64,000 bases of DNA from Cerrena zonata (taxonomy: Eukaryota > Basidiomycota > Agaricomycetes > Polyporales > Cerrenaceae): NCBI GenBank assembly GCA_038087015.1, contig JASBNA010000007.1, positions 1,426,001-1,490,000 of the forward strand. The letters run 5' to 3'. Position numbers and translations under genes: made by a program. This document shows positions 33,898-44,650 of the stretch, piece by piece; position 1 is the first letter of the stretch, and each line of letters begins with the position of its first letter. The notes beneath the pieces are model-generated. The model was not told the DNA's origin. It saw only the letters and a program-made list of their open reading frames with translations, and searched no databases.

Positions 33898-34099
33898 GTT
33901 GCCAAGTTAGTGAGTCAGAAAAAAAGGCGAAGTGTTGATGATGGTGTCCCTTTTCTCCCTTCTCCAGAGAGAAGAACGGGTACAATGGGTCTTCTATGAG
34001 GTTGCTAAGTTAGTGAGTCACAAAAAAAACAGCAAAGCGTCATTGATGATGGTAGTTCCTTCTCTAAGAAAGAAGGGTACTACAGCAAGACTTCTATGC
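33898..34099. repeat. Imperfect tandem duplication, about 100-bp unit
   Basis: Two consecutive units start GTTGCCAAGTTAGTGAGTCA (33898) and GTTGCTAAGTTAGTGAGTCA (34001). Both then have a poly-A run, a GATGATGGT segment, a pyrimidine/purine palindromic stretch around TCTCTAAGAA or CTCCAGAGAG, GGGTAC, and end CTTCTATG. They differ by scattered substitutions and small indels, so the duplication is old. Confidence 0.85.
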
Positions 34100-34207
34100 A
34101 GCGTATCCGAGTCAATTTCAAAATAAATGAAGAAAATGTATTGGATAGAAGGGTACCTAGTGGTTTCAGGGTGACTCGGATAAACCGAAGGGAATTCGAA
34201 CAATGCC

Positions 34208-34271
34208 CAATACACAATACACAATATACAATACACAATATACACTATACGATATACGATATACAATACAA
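34208..34271. repeat. Microsatellite-like ACAATA/ATATAC repeat
   Basis: About 64 bp of interrupted short repeats of the type CAATACA, CAATATA and CGATATA. Confidence 0.9.
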
Positions 34272-36972
34272 AGACTTCTTGCGGAGTTGAACAGTGAGGG
34301 ACGCCAGGGCCGACGGAAAGCTTAAACGAGCGACGGCCAGTGATTGGTTGACGTTGACATTTTACATTCGTCCAAGAGTAACCTGAGAGAGTAGGAACCG
34401 TGGTCTTGGCCCGCATCCGAGCCAGGGACGAAGGAACCAAGGATCACGAACGACGGTATCATGTAAGTATCGTCATGATCCAATGTTATGATGCATGACC
34501 AAGTAAAAGAAAACTAGAAGTGATTGAGTCACCAATGACCCAAAAAAACACACACAACAACGGGAACGAGAACGCAAACCTCCACTCGGGCGCACCGCCG
34601 TACGAATCACCTGCCTATCTTTCGTCCGATAGCAGGGGGGGGTAAACGGGTCGGGAGGTAAGATTTGAGTTTTCGGAAAGCGAGAGAAAAGAGGGAGGCA
34701 TAAGTCAGATGTCCAAACGCAAAAACCGCCACCGCACGGGGTTCGCTGATTGGGGTTCGTTGGCCTTTCTTGTCTGCGTGTTTGTGTTTGTCTGGTATCA
34801 CGTATGATATATCATGCTCCATATCACCAGTTGTGAACATGCATCACCTCGAGTTCTAATACATCAACGAGTTTGTCTTTATCACCTCTGACACCTTTCA
34901 CCTATATCACGCATCAGTGGCAGCGTATCAATTGTATCAGTATCAGCAGCACGAAAATAGGCTTAACTCTCCCTATAACTATAATTACCAAACCCCAAAC
35001 AGCACTCCAGCCACCTAACATAATACATAACACCCAACCTTCCCCCGCCTCGTCATTGGATGGTTTGATACGAACTCTGACAACGATATACGATATCCCG
35101 GGCGATCACGGACTCGGACTAGAGCCTCTGATTGAGTTCACTGAGAGCAACCCCCCAAGTGCAAACTTTAAGTTTAGGTCTCCATTACCCGGCCTCGCTG
35201 AACGTCTATTGGTTCTGGGGTTCTATGGAGAGGCGTTTTGTCTTGGATGTATTCTGGGCTGGGGACTTGGTGGGTCTGAGGTCTGAGGACGGCGTTGGAC
35301 CTTTGATGGTCGGGGTTCTGCGAGGGTGTTACCTATAGATAAAAATGAATGACTACTAGAAGTATAATGCATGAGCGGACCGATGTACTGTATCGATGTA
35401 GCATCGACTAGTATGAGAGCCGGGACTTACATGAGTGACCGTGGCCGATTCGGTGGATATTCGCTCGATTACTCAAACGTGGATCCAACGCTGAATGGGT
35501 GAATCAACAAAGGGACATGTGTGTCGTTTATAGCATACAGATGTGTGGTGCATATAGTTTGCATAGAGATAGATATGTATATAAATATCAGAAATTCTAT
35601 ACTCCGGAGAAACTGCATCACACCCACAAGCCGCATAGGAGCCTCTTTGTGCCATTCGTTGTGCAACTCTATATCTTCAATGATTCTCTTCGTCTTCCTC
35701 GAGGTCGTACCTTGTGCCCGGTGGATATTAAAACACCAGGAACGACAACTACTCAAGAAATGTCTAACAACCTTTTCTTAAGCGTGAGGGGGATTCTAGG
35801 GAAAAGGCAACGAGGGCGACAAATGCAGATAGGGAAGTAAAAGTGACAGCGTGCCTCACGACGTCATTAGTGTCGAAAAGACATAGGCGAAAGTATTTAC
35901 AACGTCCGACGTCTGACACTATCTCGGGATAGCAAGTTAATGAGAACAAGGAGGTCCCAAGCGATCGTAAAGTTCTAGAGTGCGAGAGATCGAGAGGGTT
36001 GAGAAAGATGACGTCTGTGTTCCCACTTGTTGTATTAGGTATTGAATTGTGGGCTCCGACTGCGGCGGCGGCGACAGAGAGCTTGGATATGTTTACGCAA
36101 AGAACGTGGACAAGTGAAAGACCAAAGTGATATCGGCGGTAGGGATACGAAGACTCAGAGATCATGCCGGTGTATGGTAATGATGACATCAACGCCGGTG
36201 TGGTAATGGACCTGGAAGTGCCTGATGAGCGGTGGAGGAGAAGTTGGCAGAGACCAGAGAGGGCTATGAAAGAAGCGAAAACCAAGAGGGTGGTTTCTGC
36301 GGGGGACGGAAGACCGAGTGTGCCGTACCGGGGTGGTGTGCGTCAGAGAGAGAAGGACTTCGCTGATGATGATGGACTGCGATAGTGAGATGAAGAGAGA
36401 GCTGTGCATTACGCTCGAAACGTCCCGGAGAGGAAAGCATTGGTTGGATGAGCCGGAGCCGAGAAGCAGCGAGTGGATGGAGGGGCCGGATTGGGTTTGG
36501 TAGGCCTGGCGATTCTTGCATAGAACGATTGGAACGATAGAAGGAGCGGAGAAATTTTATTTGTGGCTCCGAGCGAGATTCCCACTCGACGAAGGGATGA
36601 ATAACCCAGGGAGTGGGTAGGACGAGGGAGGAGCAAAGAGGCAAGCAAAGTATTACCAGCTTCAGTGGGCCAGCCTGAGTGACAGCGGCAGCCTGACTGG
36701 GTGGGCGGTCGCAGGATCTCGATTGGCCGGATTTGGCAGCAGGGGGCCGGCGGTAAGGAGCTTGGAGTGCCGAGGTTGGCGGGGGATTGCCGAAGACGCT
36801 GGTTCATGGGTGAGCGGGAGGGAGAGTCGAGAGATCGCTGTGGCAGAATCCGCGCAGAGGCTGGCTCGAGCTCTTAAGAATACGTACTTATGCCCCTCCT
36901 AGCCCTCTCTTCCCGCTCGCTGGACCCCATACCCCCCTCCCTACCCCCACCCAGTGGCCCCCGCTGCGCAAG
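34272..36972. other. Gene-poor intergenic region upstream of F-box gene
   Basis: No gene supported. Open frames at 34873-35286 (+) and 35764-36285 (-) lack family signals or a convincing splice pattern. The last 500 bp are G/C-rich and probably contain the F-box gene promoter and 5' UTR. Confidence 0.45.
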
Positions 36973-39900
36973 ATGGTGAGTACAGTCCTCAATCTCCTCA
37001 TTTGAAACCGTGTGCATGGTTCGGCGGAGAGGCGAACGAATAGAAGATCTACCCCAGGTGATATCGTTCCCCTGGGATTTTCTTGCCTTAGTTTTTTGGC
37101 ATCTGTCTTCTCACTCTCTTCAATCAACTCTTATGCTTTCTCCTCACTCATCATCCCGCAGGAGTCCCCTCCGCTGCCTCCCCCCCTCTCTCGTCGTCCC
37201 GACACCTCTCGCTCCCTCCTCTCTGCCCCGCGGCTGCACGAGTCCCAGCCACACTCCCCTGCTGCACACTCGCCCAGGGCAGAGAGCCTGAGGTCTGCTG
37301 ATCCTCTCGCAGAACCAACCTCAGTTGGCATTGGCATCAGAGCTATCAATAGTTCTTCTAGCGCAACTCTGAGCCAGGCTCTTGGGCCTCACCCATTGAC
37401 AGCGCCTTCCAATCCGGGACTTGCTCCCTCTATAGAACAAGGCAGACACCTCGCTTCCTCATCCTTAAACTTCTACCACCCTTTTGTCCAGGTCCGCTTG
37501 TCATGCATTATCCTCATCACTCCCCCTTCTCGCTTTGCTCACCTCGTTACTGTTCACAGTTCCGCTCTGCTCATCAAACACACTCGGACAAGTTCGGTCG
37601 GCCCTATAAGCACTTTCCAAAGTCTCCTATGGCCGCCATTCACAGTCTCCCGGTAGAGCTCGTTGCTCGAATATTCTCCATTGGTACACAGGACCAAGGA
37701 GAGCCGGATGCTATCGAGGTCGGTGCTCACAGATTCGAAGTCCTCGTTTCTCATGTCTGCCAATATTGGAGACACACCTGCTCTCAGTACACCGAGCTTA
37801 TGGACCACCATCTTCTTCCGTACCGTCCCTCATATGAACCGGGCGTACGAATACCTCATCCGAAGCAAAGAGCATCTCCTTGACATCGATGTCGACACCT
37901 GCTCCGGGAAGGAACATGAAGAAGGATATACTCTTTTCCGAAAGGAGTTTCACCCAAGTCTTCAACATTGTCGTCCCTCACATTGACCGTTGGCTATCTC
38001 TTACCCTCAAAGTACGCGACCTCGAGTGCAAAGCCGGTGCACGACAAGTCTTGTCGCGATGCGGACCTGCTATTCACCTAGAACGGCTGAAACTATGGCA
38101 TATAGAAGACTGGGGGACTGCTGAACGCCTATACACAGCTATAGGTCCTCCCCCCGTTGTCGTCTTCAACGGGTCGCTTCCAAGTCTCCGTTCTATCTCC
38201 CTCATTGGTGTCAACCTTCCATGGGTGAATTCACCCTTCCTCAGAGGTCTAACATCGATCGAATTGGCGCTTCATTCCGACGAAGTCCGAATTCCATACA
38301 ATCTGTGGTATACCATGCTTTCTCAGTCACCAAACCTCGTCGAACTCTCTTTGCATTACTCTGGTCCTAAGCTAGGCAACAATGGAGGGATCGAATGGTC
38401 GAATGAGAAAATCCTTCTTCCGAAACTCAAGCAAGTCAGGTTGAGGGACATGGACAACCCGACATATTTCCAGCTCTTGTTTCAGAGACTGAGCATGCCC
38501 AAGGTAAAATCTCTGAGTCTCGAGACTCCCTCGGACCAAGACTTTACACCTTTCATCCAATACCTTGCGAACCCTTCACAAAACGACTCAAACGATGACT
38601 CTTCCTCACATCACTCGCGTTCAACCTCCCCAGAACCTAATACAACAAGGGAAGATGTTCCTGAATCCTCGGCATCACCTACTTCTGATGCTCACCCCCA
38701 TTCCGCCGCCCACTCTCCCTCTACGTTCCCTTCTTCTGATATATCGCCCGAAGCCTCTACCTCGTGCTCGAGGAGAAGAAAATCTGGGCCTGTTTTCCCC
38801 CTCCTTGAAGAACTGACGATCGAGAAGCTGTATTGCTCGGCGGAGAGTTGGAAGGCGCTTTTGTTGAGCGCGAACGGGGTTAGGACTTTAGATGTCGATC
38901 AGTCGAATATGGGTGAGGGCTTGTTCGAGGAGCTCTATTGCAAGGACGACTCTGTGGTTTCGGATCATTTGGATCCGACGTTGTTGAACTTGGGTCGACC
39001 ACCAGACTCGTTGGGCTCAGGATCTGAAGAGTACGGATTTGTGTCTATGTCTGGGTCTGGGTCAGACGATGGTCGTATGCTTGTGGCGCAAGGAGCCAAT
39101 GGTGTCAAAAGTTTCAATGGAACGGATCTGACACATGGAACCCATGGCGTTAATGGCGTTAATGTGATTCATGGGATTAATGGGAGTAACGTTTCAAGCA
39201 ATGGGATGGGTGTGGTGGGGATTGCAAATGGGAAGGGGAAAGAGCGGGCGGTGGGTTCTCCATTTGCAGACCACTCTGTTAATTCTGCCAATGGTGCTTA
39301 CTCTTCATCCGCGTCATCGACACTATCCACTCCGTCATCTTCGGCTCGACCTTCCCATTCTGTTCATTCTACCCGTCCGACTATTGCCAATGGTGCTAAT
39401 GCTGTTATTGGCGTAAATGGTGCCCAGGTTAACGGAGTCAGTCTCGGTCCCTCCCATTCTGGCATTAATGCCCCTCATGCACAGTCATCACAGTCAAGGA
39501 CGTCAAATTCGAAACGTGGATACGTCGCGAATTCTTCGGGGAATCCCTCTGCGTCTTCATCGTTCCAATCTGCTCCATCCGATTCATCCCAATCCCGTTC
39601 ATCACATTCTACGCATCTACCTCCCATACACACGAACGGACATTCGTCTTCTTCGTATTCCTCACATCCATCGTATCCATCTCAATCATTACATACCCCA
39701 CCACCACCTTCTTCCCTTCCCCATCCCCCTCCTTCTTCCTCGTCACACCCCTCGCCCTCTTCTCCCTCCGTCCTGTTACCGAACCTCCAAACCGTCCGAC
39801 TCCGAGGCATGCCCTCCCACTCGATCAAACAATTCATCCTCCACAGACGATCACTCGCACACGCGGGTCTTTGTTTACCTATAACGAAATGGATATTGGA

Positions 39901-40189
39901 GGAGAGGTTGAGGGATCGGGAGATGCTTTTGTGGATGGGGTGGGTTGCGTTGTTTGAGGTTAACCCTCCCAGGAGTACCTTAGGAGTTTGCCAGGGTGAG
40001 GAGCAGGCGAGAGAGCAGGAGGAGAGTGAGTGGTGGAGGTTGGAGTGGGATGGGAATGAGATGAAGGAGAGGATTGAGTGGGTTAGGGAGGAGGATGAGG
40101 AGGATGAGGAGTTGGATGATGAGGCGGTGGATTATACTAGTGGGGAGGAGATGGATGAGGGCGAAGGAGATGCGGAGGTGGATAGTTGA
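36973..40189 (+). CDS. Large F-box protein with low-complexity insert and acidic tail; two apparent frameshifts
   Basis: The likely start is ATG 36973, an exon of one codon (ATG|GTGAGT). Exon 2 is 37162-37491 (Ser/Pro-rich) and exon 3 opens at 37560; both joins keep phase 0. The F-box follows: MAAIHSLPVELVARIFSIG, then VSHVCQYWRHT and ALSTPSLWTTIFF, the classic fungal F-box pattern. Between HT and ALS the frame shifts by +1 at about 37779, and again at 37948-37950 (RKE to FTQVFNIVVPHIDRW). After the F-box come leucine-rich-repeat-like segments (LPSLRSISLIGVNLPW, LPKLKQVRLRDM). A Ser/His/Pro and Asn-Gly low-complexity insert occupies about 38560-39770, then LLPNLQTVRLRGMP and an acidic C-terminus. 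With both shifts allowed the product is about 986 residues. It would act as an SCF substrate receptor. Without them the gene is broken. A short ORF-only model could start at 37629. Confidence 0.7.
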
Positions 40190-40892
40190 CCTGGGTTCGT
40201 TTCAGGTTAGCATCCCTTGCTTGTGTTGTCTTCATGTCTCTGTTTTTCTTTCGCCTGCTCGCTTTCGCTCTCACTCCATCAATCATGGTTTTCGTTTCTG
40301 GATTTGGCATTCATATATTCATATATTCATACCCACATTTATGACCTCCGACGCGACATCTCTATACACACATCTTCATCTTCTTCCCCCCGTGCAAATT
40401 GCCCCTTTCTCCCCTTGCTCCTGACCTACTCACATTTCCATTCGTTCTCCCCCCAACACGATCTATACATCGACGATATCCAATTTTTCCCTCCGCCATA
40501 TCTGGAATCTCTCTCTTGTATATTGTTTTTATTTTTGCTCATCATTCGTTACTTCAGAGTTCGATATATTTTTCGTTCGCTCATATACGTATGAGCACTA
40601 CTTTCCTGGATCCATGCATAGCATATTATAAATGTTCGTGTCATTAGGGTGGTTGTATTTCTAGTCTGTCCGTTCATCATTGAAGTGCTGAATACATGGT
40701 TGTGTGTTTTCTCGTTCTCATCTATTATTTTTCGAGCGCGACTGGGATGTTAGACTTCGTGATATCGAAACAAATTGAGGGAATAGAATGTAAACCTCGG
40801 TATCGTACGGTAATTATCACAAGGAGGGAAAGAAAGAATGCATGTAGAGTAAGTGATGATCTAGACAACTAACGAAGACACGGAAGCCAACG
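40190..40892. other. Convergent 3' intergenic region
   Basis: Lies between the stops of the F-box gene and the capping triphosphatase gene. T-rich with ATATTCAT repeats near 40310-40335. No gene seen. Confidence 0.5.
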
Positions 40893-42133
40893 TCATTGCC
40901 AATTCCCCGTAGCGTTCTTGACCAATATTCTCGCATTATTCACAAACGCCCTGATGAGTTCGTTAAACGCAGATTGCTCTAGTTCGTCCGCAGCTGGGTC
41001 ATCGCGTTTTGAAGCGGCGTAGAGGACGTAGTCTGGGCGTGCGAGCTCGAGTTCGAGTTCGTGTAGGATTTCGGTCTGTGGTCGTAAGAAACGAGGGAAA
41101 TTAATTATAGTTGTAAGTACAAAATTGGGAAGGGAGGGAGGAGGGACGTACCTTTGCGTTACCACCCGAAGAAGCTGTCACTTGGGTGAGATCAATGACG
41201 AACTCTTCGTGAGTGTAGCTCATTCGATCTTTTCTGCGCGTATGGGTGGAAGACCCTATTGGTGGCGGGACTGTGCGAATGACATCATCAGCAACATATA
41301 GGACCGACATCATAGCCAAAAGGTTAAAGAAACCAAAAAAGATCAGCACGTACCTGGTACTTCCAGATTGACACTAATCCTCCAATCCGCATTCCTTTTC
41401 GGACAATAGATATCCAAACTTCCCAACCGAATCTTCTTCATGCACTCTTTCACTTCGCTCGTAGTCTCGTCGCGTGTGACTCGCACTTTGTCACGATTAT
41501 CGGAAGGGTAGAAGGTATCGACAAGACGCAGGTGAGCGTATTGGAGAGGAGACCCGGCGTGTCCTGGTTGGTTGGTTTTGAGGTTGTTTAGGAGTTGGTT
41601 AAAGTGTTTGTGTTGCATCTATGTTGGCGAAGAAATGTGGGGAGCGATGGAAATAGGCGGGTTTAACGGTGCAAGTGTCTGCGATGTTTGAGAGTGGTGA
41701 GAGTGTGAACGGACGAAGGACGTACTGCAGACATGTTAGACTCAAATCTATATTCAAAGGAGTCGGGTTCAAGTACTATATATATTGTGAGCGTCATGAA
41801 ACAAAGCAAATGTTATTCCTTACTCGTTTCGACAAGCACAGGCAGCGATAACCTCTGCCCACTACCCTTCTCCCTCAATACACCTACTTTCGCCTCCACT
41901 TCTACCCGTCCAGGACCATCTGGTCTTGTTTTGATCATATGGTGTATAAAATCGGCAATCTCGATGATGAATTCATCGAATGGCTCCACCCCAAGGATAC
42001 TAAGTGAGAGAGGCGGCAAACTCGAACGCGAAGGATGTCCATTGGATCGAGAAGGTGAAGGTGTTCGTCTAGCACGTTTGTATGGCCTGTGGATGTCATT
42101 TTCCGAGTCGGAGGGATATTCGTGGTTATCCAT
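40893..42133 (-). CDS. CET1: mRNA 5'-triphosphatase, beta subunit of capping enzyme (Cet1 family)
   Basis: Five exons, 42133-41824, 41775-41726, 41618-41354, 41270-41152 and 41075-40893, give 308 residues. The tunnel-lining metal-binding strands of the Cet1 family are visible: VEVEAKVG at the N-terminal side and LHELELELARPDYV near the C-terminus, with DWRISVNLEVP, SYTHEEFVIDLTQV and DRMSYT between them. The N-terminus before FDEFIIEIADFIHHMI is Ser/Pro/Arg-rich and probably disordered. The enzyme removes the gamma phosphate from nascent pre-mRNA before guanylyl transfer, in the nucleus. The ATG at 42133 is chosen because the longer frame upstream begins only with TTG. It is transcribed divergently from the BCKDHA gene. 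Confidence 0.9.
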
Positions 42134-42411
42134 CCTTTTGTGCAATCAGTATGCAGGATCTAGAATATTAGTGTCGTAGCAGAGATATGTCGGTCCTCGG
42201 AGAGTCGTGCAGGATGGTCAAGTCCGAGTTGAATCGACTCGTTTCACTTTCAGTGACGCGCATGGCATGCAATGCTTATGCTTGTTTGTTCCCAGATAAG
42301 ATTAGATCTTTCCTCATCTCAGATTTACCCCGCATTCCAAGCTCCCGCCGAAATTCACACTCGACCTGTTCATAAGGGTCTCACTCCCTTAACGTCTCTT
42401 CCATCTCGAAC
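42134..42411. promoter_or_regulatory. Divergent promoter, capping triphosphatase and BCKDH E1-alpha
   Basis: 278 bp separate the two start codons. Both promoters and 5' UTRs must fit here. No specific binding site assigned. Confidence 0.6.
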
Positions 42412-44650
42412 CATGTTCCGTACTACATTTCGCTCAATCTCAGCATGCAGGACTCTTACTAGACATCATAGAGGATATGCTAATTCAATGGCTCAGATAG
42501 TATCTTCAGAGACTCATGGACACTTGCCGACCTCACATTCACCTATTACGCCAACATTGCATTTCTTTAATTCTGTGACACCGGATGGAGAGCAGATACC
42601 CACGTATCGTGTACTTGATGGGACTGGTGAACCTTTGGAAGGGGCTGAGGTGCCGGAAGTACGTCCAACTTATCATCATTCACCTTCGTAAATATTTGAA
42701 TTTAGGTTTGTTTCGTTGTCTTATAGATTGACAAAGACCTAGCTCGCCGAATGTGAGTTGATATATGCAATACTTACAGGAATACGATTCGAAGTACCCT
42801 CCATATCTTTGAAGTCCTTAGTTTCTATCATACCCGAAGGCTCTGAGATGTACGACAACCAACACCGTTCGGATCTTGACTGAGCCCCGGAGACGCTTCG
42901 TTCTATGAATAAATACTGATTATTCGCAATAGGTATGAACAAATGTCACAACTCCCTATAATTGATAACCTGCTGTACAATGTCCAACGGCAAGGCAAAA
43001 TATCATTCTACGTGAGTCGCTATACTTACCAACAAACACATTAGACATCCGAAACTGAAATCATGAATGTCCGGGTTCACAGATGACAGCTGTATGTCAA
43101 AGTCAAACATTCCTATTTCTTCTTCATCGGATTGACAGTGTCCTATTAGTATGGTGAAGAAGCAACATTAATCGGGTCTGCTGCTGCTCTTGCGAAAGAT
43201 GACGAGTGAGTGTATGCAGGATTTTCAATTCATTAAATCAGGCACTCAATCCCCGCGATTAATAGAGTCCTAGGTACGTATCTCTCGGATTCATTATAGA
43301 CGTACCTGAATGGCATGGAAATCAGCGCAATACCGCGAAATGGCCGTCCTTCTATGGCGAGGGTTCACATACGATCAAGTCATGGCCCAGTGCTTTGGCA
43401 ATTATGAAGATAATGGTACCAAGGGAAGACAAATGCCCGTTGTGAGTAATCCCTCATTACACATACATACCTTATCTTTAAGCATCATACACCTTGATTA
43501 TGTTTCCGCCGAGAGACTTGGGCTGATAATCTGTCAATCCCTTTCGTTTTGTTGTTGGTAGCACTTCGGGTCCAAGGCTTTGCATTTCCATACCATTTCA
43601 TCGCCGTTGGCTACCCAGATCCCACAAGCGGCCGGCGTAGGTTTCGCACTGAAACGGGACCCTCTGAGAAGAGGGAAGAACTGTGCGGCAGTCTTCTTTG
43701 GAGAAGGAGCAGCTTCGGAAGGGGACTTCCATGCTGGTATGTTACTAGGTACGTCCATCGACAAGAGTCTATATATGCATCACTGGCAGGTGCATCGCCT
43801 CCATACAATATGAAAAACTGAATTAATTAATTATAGCCTCGACGATACCCTCACCTACTCTATTCATCGCGAGGAACAACGGGTTCGCGATTTCCACGCC
43901 CTCGTCTGAGCAATACCACGGCGATGGGATTGCTTCTCGGGGGCCAGGATACGGAATCGATACGATACGAGTGGATGGGAACGATGTTCTTGCTGTTTAT
44001 AGCGCCGTGAAAGAAGCACGACGGCGTTGCATAGACCAAGGTCGTGGCGTTCTTGTGGAGGCTATGACTTATCGGTGAGTTCAAATCAACCGTCTCCATC
44101 GCCATATGTTTTTTTTCTTGTTCTACTTCGGTTTGAAATATGACGAGCTGATGATGATTATGATGATGGTGATTCCTTTTTTTAATAGAGTCGGACATCA
44201 TTCGACTTCAGATGATTCATTTGCGTATCGGCCGAGACAGGAAGTGGAGGATCGGAAGAGGATCGATAACCCAATCGCTCGGTTCCGCAAGTTCCTTGAG
44301 CATCGAGGGTGGTGGAGCGATGGTGATGAAGAAGAGTATAAGGATAAAGTGAAGAAGGATGTCATGAAGGCGTTCAAACGGGGTGAAACCATGCAAAGAC
44401 CAGAGTTGAAGGAAATGTTCAATGATGTGTATGGGGGAGAGGAACCGTGGAATATCGTGAGTGTTGCTTCTATCATCATCCATGATGATCAAAATATGTC
44501 TGGCGCAGAACTTTGGAACTGATTGTTATGATTGTGTTGTAGAAGGAACAGAGGGAGGAGTTAAGGCAGCTGATCCGGAAGTATGGTCAAGATTGGGAAC
44601 CGTGGAAGAACGAGTTGAAGAAGTTCAAGGGAGACTTCACGGAAAGCTAA
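42412..44650 (+). CDS. BCKDHA: 2-oxoisovalerate dehydrogenase E1 alpha subunit (branched-chain keto acid dehydrogenase)
   Basis: Eleven exons, joined by phase, start [21 protein letters not shown], a basic mitochondrial presequence. Key blocks: [79 protein letters not shown], and the thiamine diphosphate motif [13 protein letters not shown] followed by [10 protein letters not shown]. Also [11 protein letters not shown], the conserved phosphorylation loop used by BCKDH kinase in animals. The end is [14 protein letters not shown], with TAA at 44648-44650. It forms the alpha2-beta2 E1 component that decarboxylates the keto acids of leucine, isoleucine and valine in the mitochondrial matrix. The beta subunit and E2 are not in the window. 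One odd spot: the intron before AQYREMAV uses the AG of AAATCAG although an earlier ATAG lies in the intron. Confidence 0.94.

Noticed and set aside
34207..34271. Possible telomeric or centromeric satellite
   Set aside because: Only about 65 bp of irregular AT-rich microsatellite, with no long-range periodicity.
34873..35286. 137-codon plus-strand frame
   Set aside because: Starts in repetitive ATCAC/ATAC-rich sequence and has no domain or splice support; most likely random.
35764..36285. 173-codon minus-strand frame
   Set aside because: Hydrophobic but irregular; no consistent helices or homology that I recognise.
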